Source: Mycobacterium sp. IS-1496
Lineage (GTDB): Bacteria > Actinomycetota > Actinomycetes > Mycobacteriales > Mycobacteriaceae
DNA length: 64,000 bases
NCBI RefSeq assembly: GCF_001499995.1
Contig: NZ_LQIU01000008.1
Coordinates: 1 to 64,000 of the forward strand
Direction of reading: 5' to 3'
A model generated the notes under the pieces. That model saw only the letters and a program-made list of their open reading frames with translations, was not told the origin of the DNA and ran no database searches. Numbering within the stretch: position 1 is the stretch's first letter; the number at the start of each line of letters is the position of its first letter. The position numbers were made by a program, and so were the translations under genes. Shown piece after piece: positions 30,711 through 40,153 of the stretch.

Positions 30711-31760
30711 TCAACCCAGGCGGCGGGCGAACGGCCCCACCCGGTCGATGAACCGCTCGAAGAAGACGCCCGCGTCGACGCCGATGCCGACCAGGGCATT
30801 CGGCGGTCGACCCCACCGCCCGTTCCAGTCCGCAATCGTCATGCCGCGGGTCAGCGTCCCGGTCAGCTCGACGTCCACCGTCGTGGGCCGGCACTGCACC
30901 AGATCGGGGTCGAGGGCGACGGCCGCGGCCAGCGGATCGTGCAGGTGCGCGAGGTAGCCCTCGCCCTGGTCGAAGTGGAATTCGAAGTAGAACCGCAGCG
31001 CGTCCTCGAGGACGCGGATCAACGGGTTGGCGGCCACCGAACGGGTGCCCCGGTCGTCGAGCACGCTCATCGGCGCGGTCGGTGACTGCGCGGCGGCCGC
31101 CAACCTGGTCAGCAGCGTCGGGGTCAGCGCGATGTGCTCGGTCAGATTGAGGCCCAGCACGATCGGCAGGGTGAGGCCCGAGGCGCTCCACGCGGTGAAC
31201 ACCTCGGCGGCGGCCTCCGGATCGACGCTGACATTCCACTCCGCCACCGCGGTGGTGTTGCCCCGGTAGTCGAACGCGCCGCCCATGATCACCAACCGGC
31301 GCAACAGGGTCGGCAGCGCCGGTTCGGCGCGCAGCGCCAGCGCCACGTTGGTCAGCGGCCCCACCGCGATGCCCACCAACTCGCCGGGGTGCGCCCGGGC
31401 GGCGCGCACCCACGCCTCGGCGGCGTCGTACGTGGTCACCGTCGACCCACTCGGCGGCAGGTGCGCATAGCCCAGTCCCTCCGGGCCGTGGGTGTCCTCG
31501 GCGGTGCGCAGCGCCGAGGCGATCGGGCCCTGAGCGCCACGGGAGACGGGAATGCCCGCCGCCCCGCACAGGTCGAGCAGACCGAGGTTGTTGTGGCATA
31601 CCTGGTCCACCCCGACGTTGCCCGCGGTGGAGGCGATCCCGACCAGGTCGGCGTCCGCGCTGGCGAGCAGGTACACCAGCGCCATCGCATCATCGACCCC
31701 GGTGTCCACATCGGCGAAAACCGGTACCGGAGCGCAAGACTCGCTGTGCTGGGTGGTCAC
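30711..31760 (-). CDS. Inosine-uridine preferring nucleoside hydrolase (IunH-like)
   Basis: Hydrolyses ribonucleosides to base and ribose. The 349-residue protein has the calcium-binding Asp cluster DVDTGVDDAMALVYLLAS at its start, TAGNVGVDQVCHNN, VAVGPLTNVALAL-type motif (here GIAVGPLTNVALAL), IMGGAF and EWNVSVDPEAA. Position beside imuB matches iunH (Rv3393). It converges with ohr, with 2 bp between stops. Confidence 0.92.
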   Translation of the reverse strand: MTTQHSESCAPVPVFADVDTGVDDAMALVYLLASADADLVGIASTAGNVGVDQVCHNNLGLLDLCGAAGIPVSRGAQGPIASALRTAEDTHGPEGLGYAHLPPSGSTVTTYDAAEAWVRAARAHPGELVGIAVGPLTNVALALRAEPALPTLLRRLVIMGGAFDYRGNTTAVAEWNVSVDPEAAAEVFTAWSASGLTLPIVLGLNLTEHIALTPTLLTRLAAAAQSPTAPMSVLDDRGTRSVAANPLIRVLEDALRFYFEFHFDQGEGYLAHLHDPLAAAVALDPDLVQCRPTTVDVELTGTLTRGMTIADWNGRWGRPPNALVGIGVDAGVFFERFIDRVGPFARRLG

Positions 31761-31784
31761 GGGCAGAGGATACGCCCGCTCCGG

Positions 31785-32216
31785 TCACCCCCTCGTGGTG
31801 TGGACGTAGCTCTCGACACAGCTCAGTGCCGCCAACTGGTCCGGGGTCAGGCCGGCCAACCCGAACTGGGCGGCCGCCAGCGTCGCCGTCGCCGCGTCGG
31901 TCAGTGTCCGCCCCTCGTCGGTGATGCTCACCAGCGTCGCCCTGCGGTCGGTCGGGTGGGGATGGCGCACGACCAGCTCGCGCTCGGTGAGCCGCTCGGT
32001 GGCGATGCTCACCGTGGTGGCGTGCACGAACAGTTCGCGGGCCACCTCGCCCAGCAGGCAGGTCCCGGTGTCGGTGGACTGCAGCTGCTTGAGGAGCTGG
32101 AAGTCGATCAACCGAAGCCGGAAGCCGTCCTTGAGCTCCTGGTCGACGACCGCCGTCATCGACCGGCAGAGCAACAGCACCGAGCGCATCGCCTGCCAGC
32201 CCGCGGGTTCGGCCAT
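31785..32216 (-). CDS. MarR-family transcriptional regulator
   Basis: A 143-residue winged-helix regulator. The recognition helix lies in LFVHATTVSIATERLTERE and the wing in HPHPTDRRATLVSITDEG. Ligand unknown. It diverges from htdY with a 76-bp gap, so it may control that gene and itself. No cysteine is placed like that of OhrR. Confidence 0.85.
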   Translation of the reverse strand: MAEPAGWQAMRSVLLLCRSMTAVVDQELKDGFRLRLIDFQLLKQLQSTDTGTCLLGEVARELFVHATTVSIATERLTERELVVRHPHPTDRRATLVSITDEGRTLTDAATATLAAAQFGLAGLTPDQLAALSCVESYVHTTRG

Positions 32217-32292
32217 GGCCTAATCGGTATCCAGAATTGCGCCGTTCAACCGGAAAGATAGGGTCCGATTTCACGCCGAGAAGGGAGTGTCC

Positions 32293-33162
32293 ATGCCGAT
32301 CGATCCCGATGCCGTTGGCCGCAGGTCCGAGCCGGTGCTCCACGAGTGGACCGACCGGGAGACGTTGCTCTACGCGCTGGGCGTCGGGGCGGGCACCGCC
32401 GACCTGGCGTTCACCACCGAGAACAGCCACGACGTCGAGCAGCAGGTGCTGCCCACCTACGCCGTCATCGCCTCGCCGGCCTGGGGCGCGGTGGGCGCCG
32501 TGGGCTCGTTCACCTTCAGCAAGCTGCTGCACGGGTCGCAGCAGATCCGGTTGTTCGCACCGCTCAAACCGGCCGGGCGGCTGAGCGTGGTGTCCGAGGT
32601 CGCCGACATCCAGGACAAGGGCGAGGGGAAGAACGCCATCCTGGTGTTCAAGGGCACCGGCACCGACCCCGACACCGGCGAGGTGGTCGCCGAGACGATC
32701 TCGACGGCGGTGATCCGCGGTGAGGGCGGGTTCGGCGGGCAACCCGGGACGCGCCCGCAGGCGCCGGAGATTCCCGACCGCGAGCCGGATGCGCGTATCG
32801 CGCTGTCCACACGGGAAGATCAGGCGCTGCTCTACCGGCTCTCGGGGGACCGCAACCCGCTGCACAGCGATCCGTGGTTCGCCCGCGAGCTGGCCGGGTT
32901 CCCGCGGCCGATCCTGCACGGGCTGTGCACCTACGGGGTCGCCGGACGCGCGCTGGTCGCCGCACTCGGCGACGGCGACGCCACGCGGATCACCGCGATC
33001 GGCGCCCGCTTCACCTCGCCGGTGTTCCCGGGCGAGACGCTGACGACGTCGATATGGCGCACCACCGAGGGGGAGGCGGTGTTCCGGACCGAGGCGTCCG
33101 CCCAGGACGGATCCGATGCCCGGCTGGTGTTGGAGGACGGCACCGCACAGTATCGACCTTGA
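32293..33162 (+). CDS. htdY: (R)-3-hydroxyacyl thioester dehydratase HtdY-like (double hot-dog)
   Basis: A 289-residue MaoC-type double hot-dog protein, close to Rv3389c (HtdY), which dehydrates (R)-3-hydroxyacyl-CoA. The C-terminal hydratase motif is YRLSGDRNPLHSDPWFA, with the Asp/His pair, followed by GFPRPILHGLCTYGVAG. The N-terminal half is a non-catalytic hot-dog. ATG 32293 has AAGGGA 6 nt upstream. Adjacent MarR gene is divergent. Confidence 0.9.
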   Translation: MPIDPDAVGRRSEPVLHEWTDRETLLYALGVGAGTADLAFTTENSHDVEQQVLPTYAVIASPAWGAVGAVGSFTFSKLLHGSQQIRLFAPLKPAGRLSVVSEVADIQDKGEGKNAILVFKGTGTDPDTGEVVAETISTAVIRGEGGFGGQPGTRPQAPEIPDREPDARIALSTREDQALLYRLSGDRNPLHSDPWFARELAGFPRPILHGLCTYGVAGRALVAALGDGDATRITAIGARFTSPVFPGETLTTSIWRTTEGEAVFRTEASAQDGSDARLVLEDGTAQYRP

Positions 33163-33254
33163 TTTCGCTGAAGCGCCGGTGAGAACCGCTCCGGATTGAC
33201 AGGATTGGAATCCGCGGCGTTCGCCGGACGTGCGAGATGGGCGGTGGTTCGGTC

Positions 33255-34142
33255 ATGAGGTTGGTCGTCGGTTATCTCGCCACCCCCGGTGGCGCGGACG
33301 CCCTCGCACTGGGTGTCCGCCTGGCTCGCACGCTCGGCGCCGAACTCGACGTCTGCATGATCCTGCCGTCCGACCGGGCGCTGCCCGCCATGGTCCCGAC
33401 CGGGGAGCACGACGACCTGCTCGGCAGTCAGGCCGAGAAGTGGCTGGCCGACGCGATGGCGTCGGTGCCCGCCGATGTGTCGGCGCACAGCCACATCGTG
33501 TTCACCGACTCCGCCGCCGACGGACTGATCACCGAGGCGGGACGGCTCGGCGCCGACGCGATCGTGGTCGGTGGATCGGGCGGCGGGCTGGCCGGCAGCT
33601 ACACACTCGGATCGGTGGTCAACCAGCTGCTGCACTCGGCGCCGATGCCGGTCGCGGTGGCGCCCCGCGGAATCCGCGACTCACCGGTCGAGCGCGTCCG
33701 TGAGGTGACGTGCGCGATCGGCCGCCGCGAAGGCGCGGACCTGCTGCTCGAGCACGCGGTCCGGTTCAGCTCGGCGGCGGGCACACCGCTGCGGCTGGTC
33801 TCACTCGTGGCGCTCGACCCGACGTTCGGTGTGTTGCGCGGCGACGTCGACGCGGTGCGGAACCGGGCGCTCGAGCACGCTTCCCAGACGCTGGACGCAG
33901 CGAAACACGGACTGCCCGAGAACATTCCGGTGACCTCGACGATCGTCGACGGACGCGGCGTCGAGGACGCGGTCGCCAAGCTGGACTGGCATGACGGTGA
34001 CCTCATCATGGTCGGCTCGAGCCGATTGAGCGCACCGCGGCGACTGTTCCTCGGCTCGACGGCCGCCAAGATGCTGCGCGTCCTGCACGTGCCGATGGTG
34101 GTCATCCCGCGTGATCAACTCACGCCCGAGGATCTGCCCTAA
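33255..34142 (+). CDS. Universal stress protein (two UspA domains)
   Basis: A 295-residue tandem UspA protein. Domain 1 spans about residues 1-145 and ends with the ATP-loop-like GGSGGGLAGSYTLGSVVNQLL and VAVAPRG; domain 2 covers 150-290, with VGSSRLSAPRRLFLGSTA and VVIP. The G-x2-G-x9-G(S/T) ATP-binding signature is recognisable in both. ATG 33255 is chosen over GTG-type starts upstream. USPs of this sort respond to hypoxia and nitric oxide in mycobacteria, but no operator is visible here. Confidence 0.88.
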   Translation: MRLVVGYLATPGGADALALGVRLARTLGAELDVCMILPSDRALPAMVPTGEHDDLLGSQAEKWLADAMASVPADVSAHSHIVFTDSAADGLITEAGRLGADAIVVGGSGGGLAGSYTLGSVVNQLLHSAPMPVAVAPRGIRDSPVERVREVTCAIGRREGADLLLEHAVRFSSAAGTPLRLVSLVALDPTFGVLRGDVDAVRNRALEHASQTLDAAKHGLPENIPVTSTIVDGRGVEDAVAKLDWHDGDLIMVGSSRLSAPRRLFLGSTAAKMLRVLHVPMVVIPRDQLTPEDLP

Positions 34143-35089
34143 CCGCGCAGCCCGTGGTCGCCGTACTCGTGCAGCAGCGCCAACGGGTCGAGGGTGTCCC
34201 ACACGGTGCTGTAGAACTGCTCCTTGAGCAGGCGGGCCTCGTACTCCATGTTGGCCAGGTCGGCGATCTGGTCGTAGCCGTAGTACAGCAGTGACACCGG
34301 GCCCGTGGTCTTGAGCAGTTCGTTGATGATGATCTGCGCGCCGACCTTGTTGCCCTGCGCGGCTTCGATGAAGGCCGGCACGATCTTGTACGCGGGCACG
34401 ACGACGTTGACCCACGGCACGATCTGGCTGCCGCGGTACACCGCCTCCACACCCTCGCGGATGTAGGGCCGGAACTCCGGGCCGGCCGCGCCGACGAGCA
34501 GATCGCGCAGCGTGAGCACCGCATCGGGCATGTCGTCGGGATCCGGATCCTCGGGCCGGAACGGGTCGGGGCTCCACGGGGCCGGCGCCGCGGCGGCCGC
34601 TGCGACGGGCTCGTCGACCGGCTCTTCGGTGGGCTCGTCGGCCGGCTCCCCGGCCAACCGGGCCTGCGCCGTGGGAACGTCGGCCTCGTCGTCAGAGGCG
34701 TTGTCGCGCTTGGCCGCCGGCTCGTCGTCCGCATCCTTCTCGACGTCGCGGGGCGTGAACACGGCGCGCAGCGTCTCGACCTGCTCGGCCTCGAATTGCT
34801 TCGCCGACTGCCTGAGCTTCTTGCTCAGCGACGGCTTGTCGTCGGCCTTCTTGTCCGCCGTGTCGGTGTCGTCCGCCTTGGCCGTGTCCGCGCCCGAGTC
34901 GGCGTCCGGTTTTTTCGGGCCGGCGTCGACGGCACTCGACGACTGTGAGCCGCTCGCGGATTCCGAAGCGCTCGACGGCGACGCGGTTTCCGCGTGAGCG
35001 GTGCCCTGGCCGGCGACCGCGACCGCGGCGCCCACACCGACTGCGACCGCCAGTCCGCCGACGTAGCCGATGTATTTTTGTGACGCCAT
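34139..35089 (-). CDS. Secreted protein with acidic low-complexity region, unknown function
   Basis: A 316-residue protein with a signal peptide (MASQKYIGYVGGLAVAVGVG, cleaved near GTAHAE), a type shared by many mycobacterial secreted hydrolases. It then has a Ser/Asp/Lys/Glu-rich region (about 34-205) and an ordered C-terminal domain (about 206-316) with VLTLRDLLVGAAGPEFRPYI and IVPWVNVVVPAYKIVP. No catalytic motif is seen. Stops overlap the USP gene by 4 bp on the opposite strand. A GGGACTCGGGGA site precedes ATG 35089. Confidence 0.7.
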   Translation of the reverse strand: MASQKYIGYVGGLAVAVGVGAAVAVAGQGTAHAETASPSSASESASGSQSSSAVDAGPKKPDADSGADTAKADDTDTADKKADDKPSLSKKLRQSAKQFEAEQVETLRAVFTPRDVEKDADDEPAAKRDNASDDEADVPTAQARLAGEPADEPTEEPVDEPVAAAAAAPAPWSPDPFRPEDPDPDDMPDAVLTLRDLLVGAAGPEFRPYIREGVEAVYRGSQIVPWVNVVVPAYKIVPAFIEAAQGNKVGAQIIINELLKTTGPVSLLYYGYDQIADLANMEYEARLLKEQFYSTVWDTLDPLALLHEYGDHGLRG

Positions 35090-35156
35090 TCCCCGAGTCC
35101 CTTCCTTAGGCAAAGACATCGTAGAGGTCACCGCGGCGTTCGGCAGCGCGGCGGGA

Positions 35157-36662
35157 TCAAGCCCCGTCGCGGGGGGCGCCGAACCAGTCGGTGAGCGCGG
35201 CGAGGAGTGGCGGGCCCGCTGTGCCGATCGCCTCGTCCACCCCCGCGGCCCAGGCGATGTAGCCGTCCGGGCGCACCACCAGTGCATCCGCGGGTCGCTG
35301 ATCGGTTCGCGCGGTGAGGATGTCGGCGCGGTGACTCCAGCCGCGAGCCGCGGCACACAGGTCGCTCCGATCGGCGAGGTCGAGGAACACCGGCCGCCCC
35401 GTGTGCAGGTGCAGCGGGAGGTCTGGGAGGAAGGTCCCCGTCAGCGGATGTCTCCCGACCCCGTGGGTCGGGTAGGTGATGTCGTCGCCCGCGAGAAGCC
35501 GGCCGATGCGGTGCAACGGTTGTGCGTCGAGGAGCAGTTCGCCCACGAGTTCCCGCAGCGCCTCGGCCGCGGGGTCGGCGCCGCGGCGCAGGGCCACCTG
35601 GGCCTGGGTGTGCAGCAGCGTGCGCGCACCGGCCCGGTGACGCTCGTCGTGGTAGGTGTCCAGCAGGCCCTGCGGTGCCCAGCCGGCGATGTCCGCGGCG
35701 AGTTTCCAGCCGAGGTTCACCGCGTCGAGCATCCCGGCGTTGACGGCCACACCGCCGGCGGGGAACTGGTGGGCGGCGTCGCCGGCGAGCAGAACCCTTC
35801 CGGCGCGGTAGTTTTCGGCGTGCCGGGCGTGATAGGTGAAGCGCGTCATCCGGGTCGGCTCGCCCAGAGGCACGTCGGCCCCCAGTACACGGCGGATGCT
35901 GGCCGCGAGCTCGGTCACCGTCATCGGGGTGTCGTCGTCGTAGCGTCCCGGATCGTCCTCGCTCGTGTAGATCGTCAGCTCGTCCTGGGTCATCGAGGCG
36001 ATCGCGAACACGCCGCGCTCGGTCTGGGTGTATCCCGCGGGCAGGCTCCCGATGCCGGGGATCTCGTAGTCACCGTCCTCGCGCAGCGTCACCGACGCGG
36101 GCCTGGCGACGTGGGCGAGGCGGTTGACCTCCGGATAGGTGATCCCGGGAAAGGGGATCCCGGCCAGGTCGCGCATCCGGCTCCGGGCGCCGTCGCAGCC
36201 CGCCACGTGACGTGCGGTCACCCGGTAGCGGCCGCCCGGCCCGTCGACGTCCACGGTCACCGACGCCGGGTCGTCGGCCAGTCCGACGACCTCGTGTCCG
36301 CGACGAACGTCGGCGCCGGCGTCGCGCACGTACTCCTCGAGCACCGCCTCGATCTGCGGTTGGGGGAGCAGCGGGGCCTCCATCGGGGGATCGGCCAGGC
36401 GGGTGAAGTCGGCCTCCAGACCGCCGAAGGGAAAGCGCGGCGTGGGCCGGGGCCGGCCGCTGGCGGCCTCGAAGCGCTCGAGCAGACCCCGGTAGCGCAG
36501 CACGTGCAAAATCTGCCCGCCCAGACCACCCGCCCTCGCGACGTCGTTGATCCGCGGGCGCCGTTCCAGCACCAGGGTCCGTACCCCTGCCAGGCGCAGC
36601 TCCGCGGCCAGCATCAGACCGGTCGGGCCTGCGCCCACGACGATCACATCGGTATCCGTCAC
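35157..36662 (-). CDS. FAD-dependent aromatic monooxygenase (PHBH/MhpA type)
   Basis: A 501-residue group A flavoprotein monooxygenase. The FAD motif VIVVGAGPTGLMLAAELRLA, the DG motif in AGCDGARSRMRDLAGI and the GDAAHQFPAGGVAVNAGMLD motif are intact; the C-terminal thioredoxin-like domain is present. It resembles MhpA/PCP monooxygenase-like enzymes; substrate unknown. GTG 36662 has GGAGG 4 nt upstream. It diverges from dnaE2. Confidence 0.88.
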   Translation of the reverse strand: MTDTDVIVVGAGPTGLMLAAELRLAGVRTLVLERRPRINDVARAGGLGGQILHVLRYRGLLERFEAASGRPRPTPRFPFGGLEADFTRLADPPMEAPLLPQPQIEAVLEEYVRDAGADVRRGHEVVGLADDPASVTVDVDGPGGRYRVTARHVAGCDGARSRMRDLAGIPFPGITYPEVNRLAHVARPASVTLREDGDYEIPGIGSLPAGYTQTERGVFAIASMTQDELTIYTSEDDPGRYDDDTPMTVTELAASIRRVLGADVPLGEPTRMTRFTYHARHAENYRAGRVLLAGDAAHQFPAGGVAVNAGMLDAVNLGWKLAADIAGWAPQGLLDTYHDERHRAGARTLLHTQAQVALRRGADPAAEALRELVGELLLDAQPLHRIGRLLAGDDITYPTHGVGRHPLTGTFLPDLPLHLHTGRPVFLDLADRSDLCAAARGWSHRADILTARTDQRPADALVVRPDGYIAWAAGVDEAIGTAGPPLLAALTDWFGAPRDGA

Positions 36663-36760
36663 TCGACCTCCATTTACGCAGGTGAACGCTTCGGCCAGCG
36701 AGTGTGCAGCACACCCCGGGGCTTGCCGCAAGCCCCCCGTCGCGCTATAGATTGAGAGTG

Positions 36761-36792
36761 GGAAGGAGCCGTGACTCCTTCCTTTCTCGTTT
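36761..36792 (+). terminator. Orphan intrinsic-terminator-like hairpin between divergent genes
   Basis: A perfect 8-bp stem GGAAGGAG / CTCCTTCC (loop CCGTGA) is followed by TTTCTCGTTT. It lies in the divergent region between the monooxygenase and dnaE2, where no upstream gene needs terminating on this strand. Confidence 0.6.
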
Positions 36793-36809
36793 CCCGGGAC
36801 CATCGTCTG

Positions 36810-36825
36810 TCGAACAGACGTTCGA
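36810..36825 (+). promoter_or_regulatory. SOS box (LexA operator) of dnaE2
   Basis: TCGAACAGACGTTCGA matches TCGAAC-N4-GTTCGA perfectly. It abuts the -10 TACACT (36826-36831), whose end is 7 nt before the GTG, so LexA would block the leaderless dnaE2 promoter directly. Confidence 0.95.
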
Positions 36826-36837
36826 TACACTCGAGGG

Positions 36838-39800
36838 GTGGGTTTCTCCAACGGGCCGACGTGGCCGGAGATCGAGCGGGTCTTGAACGGCAAGCCCCGG
36901 CGCCCCGGCGAGTCTCTGCGCGAACCTCCCGGCGACGGTGGCGACAGCCCGGCGTGGTCGCGTAAACGCGGTGCTTACCAGGCGCCGGAGTTGCCGCGCT
37001 CGGGCGGTGCGGTGCCCTACGCCGAACTGCACGCCCACTCGGCGTACAGCTTCCTCGACGGCGCCGGCACTCCGGAGGAACTCGTCGAGGAGGCCGCCCG
37101 GCTTGACCTGCGGGCCATCGCGCTGACCGACCACGACGGGCTCTACGGCGTCGTCCGATTCGCCGAGGCGGCCAAGGAACTCGACATGCGCACGGTGTTC
37201 GGCGCCGAGCTGTCGCTGGGCAATGTCGCCCGCACCGAAGTGCCCGATCCGCCCGGCCCGCATCTGCTGGTACTGGCCCGCGGGCCGGAGGGATACCGGC
37301 GGCTGTCGCGTGAGATCGCCAAGGCGCACCTGGCCGGGGGCGAGAAGGGTAAGCCCCGCTACGACTACGACGCGCTCACCGAGGCTGCGGGCGGGCACTG
37401 GCACATCCTCACCGGTTGCCGCAAAGGCCATGTCCGGCAGGCGCTCTCGGAGGGCGGGCCTGAGGCCGCCGAGAAGGCCCTCGCCGATCTGGTGGACCGG
37501 TTCGGTCGCGACCGGGTCAGCGTCGAGCTCACCCACCACGGCCACCCCCTCGACGACGAACGCAACGCCGCGCTGGCCGAACTGGCACCGCGCTTCGGCC
37601 TGCACGTGGTGGCCACCACCGCAGCGCATTTCGCCGAACCGTCACGCGGCCGGCTGGCGATGGCGATGGGCGCGATCCGGGCCCGCCACTCGATCGACGA
37701 GGCCGCCGGCTACCTGGCCCCGCTCGGTGGTTCGCATCTGCGTTCGGGGGAGGAGATGGCCCGGCTGTTCGCGCACTGCCCGCAGGTCGTCACCGCCGCC
37801 GCCGACCTGGGGGAGCAGTGCGCGTTCGGGCTGGCACTGATCGCCCCGCAGCTGCCGCCGTTCGACGTGCCGCCGGGCCACACCGAGGACAGCTGGCTGC
37901 GGCACCTGGTGATGCTCGGCGCACGCAACCGCTACGGCCCGCCGGAACGGGCTCCGCAGGCCTACGCCCAGATAGAACACGAACTGCGGGTCATCGAGAA
38001 GCTGTCCTTCCCTGGCTATTTCCTCGTCGTCCACGACATCACCCGGTTCTGCAAGGAGAACGGCATCCTCGCCCAGGGCCGCGGCTCGGCGGCGAACTCC
38101 GCGGTCTGTTACGCGTTGGGGGTGACCAACGTCGACCCGGTCGCCAACGAGCTGCTGTTCGAACGGTTCCTGTCCCCGGCCCGCGACGGGCCACCCGACA
38201 TCGACATCGACATCGAATCGGACCTGCGCGAGCAGGCGATCCAGTACGTCTACGACCGCTACGGCCGTGACTACGCCGCCCAGGTCGCCAACGTGATCAC
38301 CTACCGCGGGCGCAGCGCCATCCGAGACATGGCCCGTGCGCTCGGTTTCGCGCAGGGCCAGCAGGACGCCTGGAGCAAACAGCTCAGCAAGTGGAACGGG
38401 CTGGCCGACTCCCCGGACGTCGAGGGCATCCCGGAGCCGGTGGTGGATCTGGCGTTGCAGATCTCGAACCTGCCGCGGCACATGGGTATTCACTCGGGCG
38501 GCATGGTGATCTGCGACCGGCCGATCGCCGACGTGTGCCCGGTCGAGTGGGCCCGCATGGCCAACCGCAGCGTGCTGCAGTGGGACAAAGACGACTGCGC
38601 GGCCATCGGCCTGGTGAAGTTCGACATGCTCGGGCTCGGCATGCTTTCGGCGCTGCACTACTGCATCGACCTGGTCCGCGAACACAAGGGCCTCGACGTC
38701 GATCTGGCCCGGCTCGACCTGTCCGAAGCGGCCGTCTACGAGATGCTGCAGAAAGCCGATTCGGTCGGCGTGTTCCAGGTGGAGTCCCGCGCGCAGATGG
38801 CCACGCTGCCGCGGCTGAAACCCCGGGTGTTCTACGACCTGGTGGTCGAGGTCGCGCTGATCCGGCCGGGACCGATCCAGGGCGGGTCGGTGCACCCCTA
38901 CATCAAGCGGCGCAACGGGGAGGAGCCCGTCACCTACGACCACCCGTCGATGGAGAACGCGCTGCGAAAGACGCTGGGGGTGCCGCTGTTCCAGGAGCAG
39001 CTCATGCAGCTGGCCGTCGACTGCGCCGGGTTCACCGCCGCCGAGGCCGACCAACTGCGCCGCGCCATGGGGTCGAAGCGGTCGACGGAGAAGATGCGCC
39101 GGCTGCGGGGCCGGTTCTACGACGGTATGCGCCAACGGCACGGCATCACCGGCGAGGTGGCCGACCGGATCTACGACAAGTTGGAGGCGTTCGCGAATTT
39201 CGGCTTCCCCGAGAGTCATTCGCTCAGCTTCGCGTCGCTGGTGTTCTACTCGTCGTGGTTCAAGCTGCACCATCCCGCGGCGTTCTGCGCCGCGCTGCTG
39301 CGGGCACAGCCGATGGGCTTCTACTCACCGCAGTCGCTGGTGGCCGATGCGCGCAGACACGGCGTCACCGTGCACGGGCCCGATGTCAACGCCAGCCTCG
39401 CTCACGCCACACTGGAGAACCGCGGGACGGAGGTGCGGCTCGGGCTCGGTGCGGTCCGCCACATCGGCGACGACCTCGCGGAGCGCATCGTCGAGGAACG
39501 AGAAGCCAACGGCCCCTTCGGAAACCTGCTGGACCTCACCGGCCGGGTGCAGCTGTCGGTGCCGCAGACCGAGGCGCTGGCCACCGCGGGTGCGCTCGGC
39601 TGTTTCGGCGTCACCCGCCGCGAGGGACTCTGGGCGGCGGGCGCGGCCGCCGCCGAACGGCCCGACCGGCTGCCCGGAGTCGGCTCGGCAGGCCAGATCC
39701 CGGCGCTGCCCGGGATGAGTGAGCTCGAACTGGCCGCCGCCGACGTCTGGGCCACCGGGGTGTCCCCGGACAGCTATCCCACCCAGTTCCTGCGCGACAG

Positions 39801-40128
39801 CCTCGACGCGATGGGCGTCGTCCCCGCGGGCCGACTGCTCGAGGTGCCCGACGGCACCCGGGTGCTGGTGGCCGGCGCGGTGACGCACCGGCAGCGTCCG
39901 GCCACCGCGCAGGGCGTGACGTTCCTCAACCTCGAGGACGAGACCGGGATGGTCAATGTCGTGTGCTCACCGCAACTCTGGTCGCGCCAGCGCCGCCTGG
40001 CGCAGACCGCGCCGGCGATGGTGATCCGCGGCATCGTGCAGAACGCGACCGGCGCGGTCACGGTCGTCGCCGACCGGCTGGGCGCGTTGGACATGCGGGT
40101 CGGCTCGAAGTCGCGTGACTTTCGCTAG
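36838..40128 (+). CDS. dnaE2: Error-prone DNA polymerase III alpha subunit DnaE2
   Basis: The mutasome polymerase, 1096 residues, acting with ImuA'-ImuB in damage-induced mutagenesis. It has a PHP domain near residues 60-320 (starting AELHAHSAYSFLDGAGTPEE), the polymerase catalytic Asp triad region with PDIDIDIESDLREQ (about residues 450-463), and a C-terminal OB-fold domain (TFLNLEDETGMVNVV). The protein lacks the long C-terminal tail of DnaE1. GTG 36838 is the predicted +1. Induced via the SOS box upstream; it lies 7 kb from imuB. Confidence 0.95.
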   Translation: MGFSNGPTWPEIERVLNGKPRRPGESLREPPGDGGDSPAWSRKRGAYQAPELPRSGGAVPYAELHAHSAYSFLDGAGTPEELVEEAARLDLRAIALTDHDGLYGVVRFAEAAKELDMRTVFGAELSLGNVARTEVPDPPGPHLLVLARGPEGYRRLSREIAKAHLAGGEKGKPRYDYDALTEAAGGHWHILTGCRKGHVRQALSEGGPEAAEKALADLVDRFGRDRVSVELTHHGHPLDDERNAALAELAPRFGLHVVATTAAHFAEPSRGRLAMAMGAIRARHSIDEAAGYLAPLGGSHLRSGEEMARLFAHCPQVVTAAADLGEQCAFGLALIAPQLPPFDVPPGHTEDSWLRHLVMLGARNRYGPPERAPQAYAQIEHELRVIEKLSFPGYFLVVHDITRFCKENGILAQGRGSAANSAVCYALGVTNVDPVANELLFERFLSPARDGPPDIDIDIESDLREQAIQYVYDRYGRDYAAQVANVITYRGRSAIRDMARALGFAQGQQDAWSKQLSKWNGLADSPDVEGIPEPVVDLALQISNLPRHMGIHSGGMVICDRPIADVCPVEWARMANRSVLQWDKDDCAAIGLVKFDMLGLGMLSALHYCIDLVREHKGLDVDLARLDLSEAAVYEMLQKADSVGVFQVESRAQMATLPRLKPRVFYDLVVEVALIRPGPIQGGSVHPYIKRRNGEEPVTYDHPSMENALRKTLGVPLFQEQLMQLAVDCAGFTAAEADQLRRAMGSKRSTEKMRRLRGRFYDGMRQRHGITGEVADRIYDKLEAFANFGFPESHSLSFASLVFYSSWFKLHHPAAFCAALLRAQPMGFYSPQSLVADARRHGVTVHGPDVNASLAHATLENRGTEVRLGLGAVRHIGDDLAERIVEEREANGPFGNLLDLTGRVQLSVPQTEALATAGALGCFGVTRREGLWAAGAAAAERPDRLPGVGSAGQIPALPGMSELELAAADVWATGVSPDSYPTQFLRDSLDAMGVVPAGRLLEVPDGTRVLVAGAVTHRQRPATAQGVTFLNLEDETGMVNVVCSPQLWSRQRRLAQTAPAMVIRGIVQNATGAVTVVADRLGALDMRVGSKSRDFR

Positions 40129-40153
40129 CCTCGGCCGTCGGTAACCTCGACCC

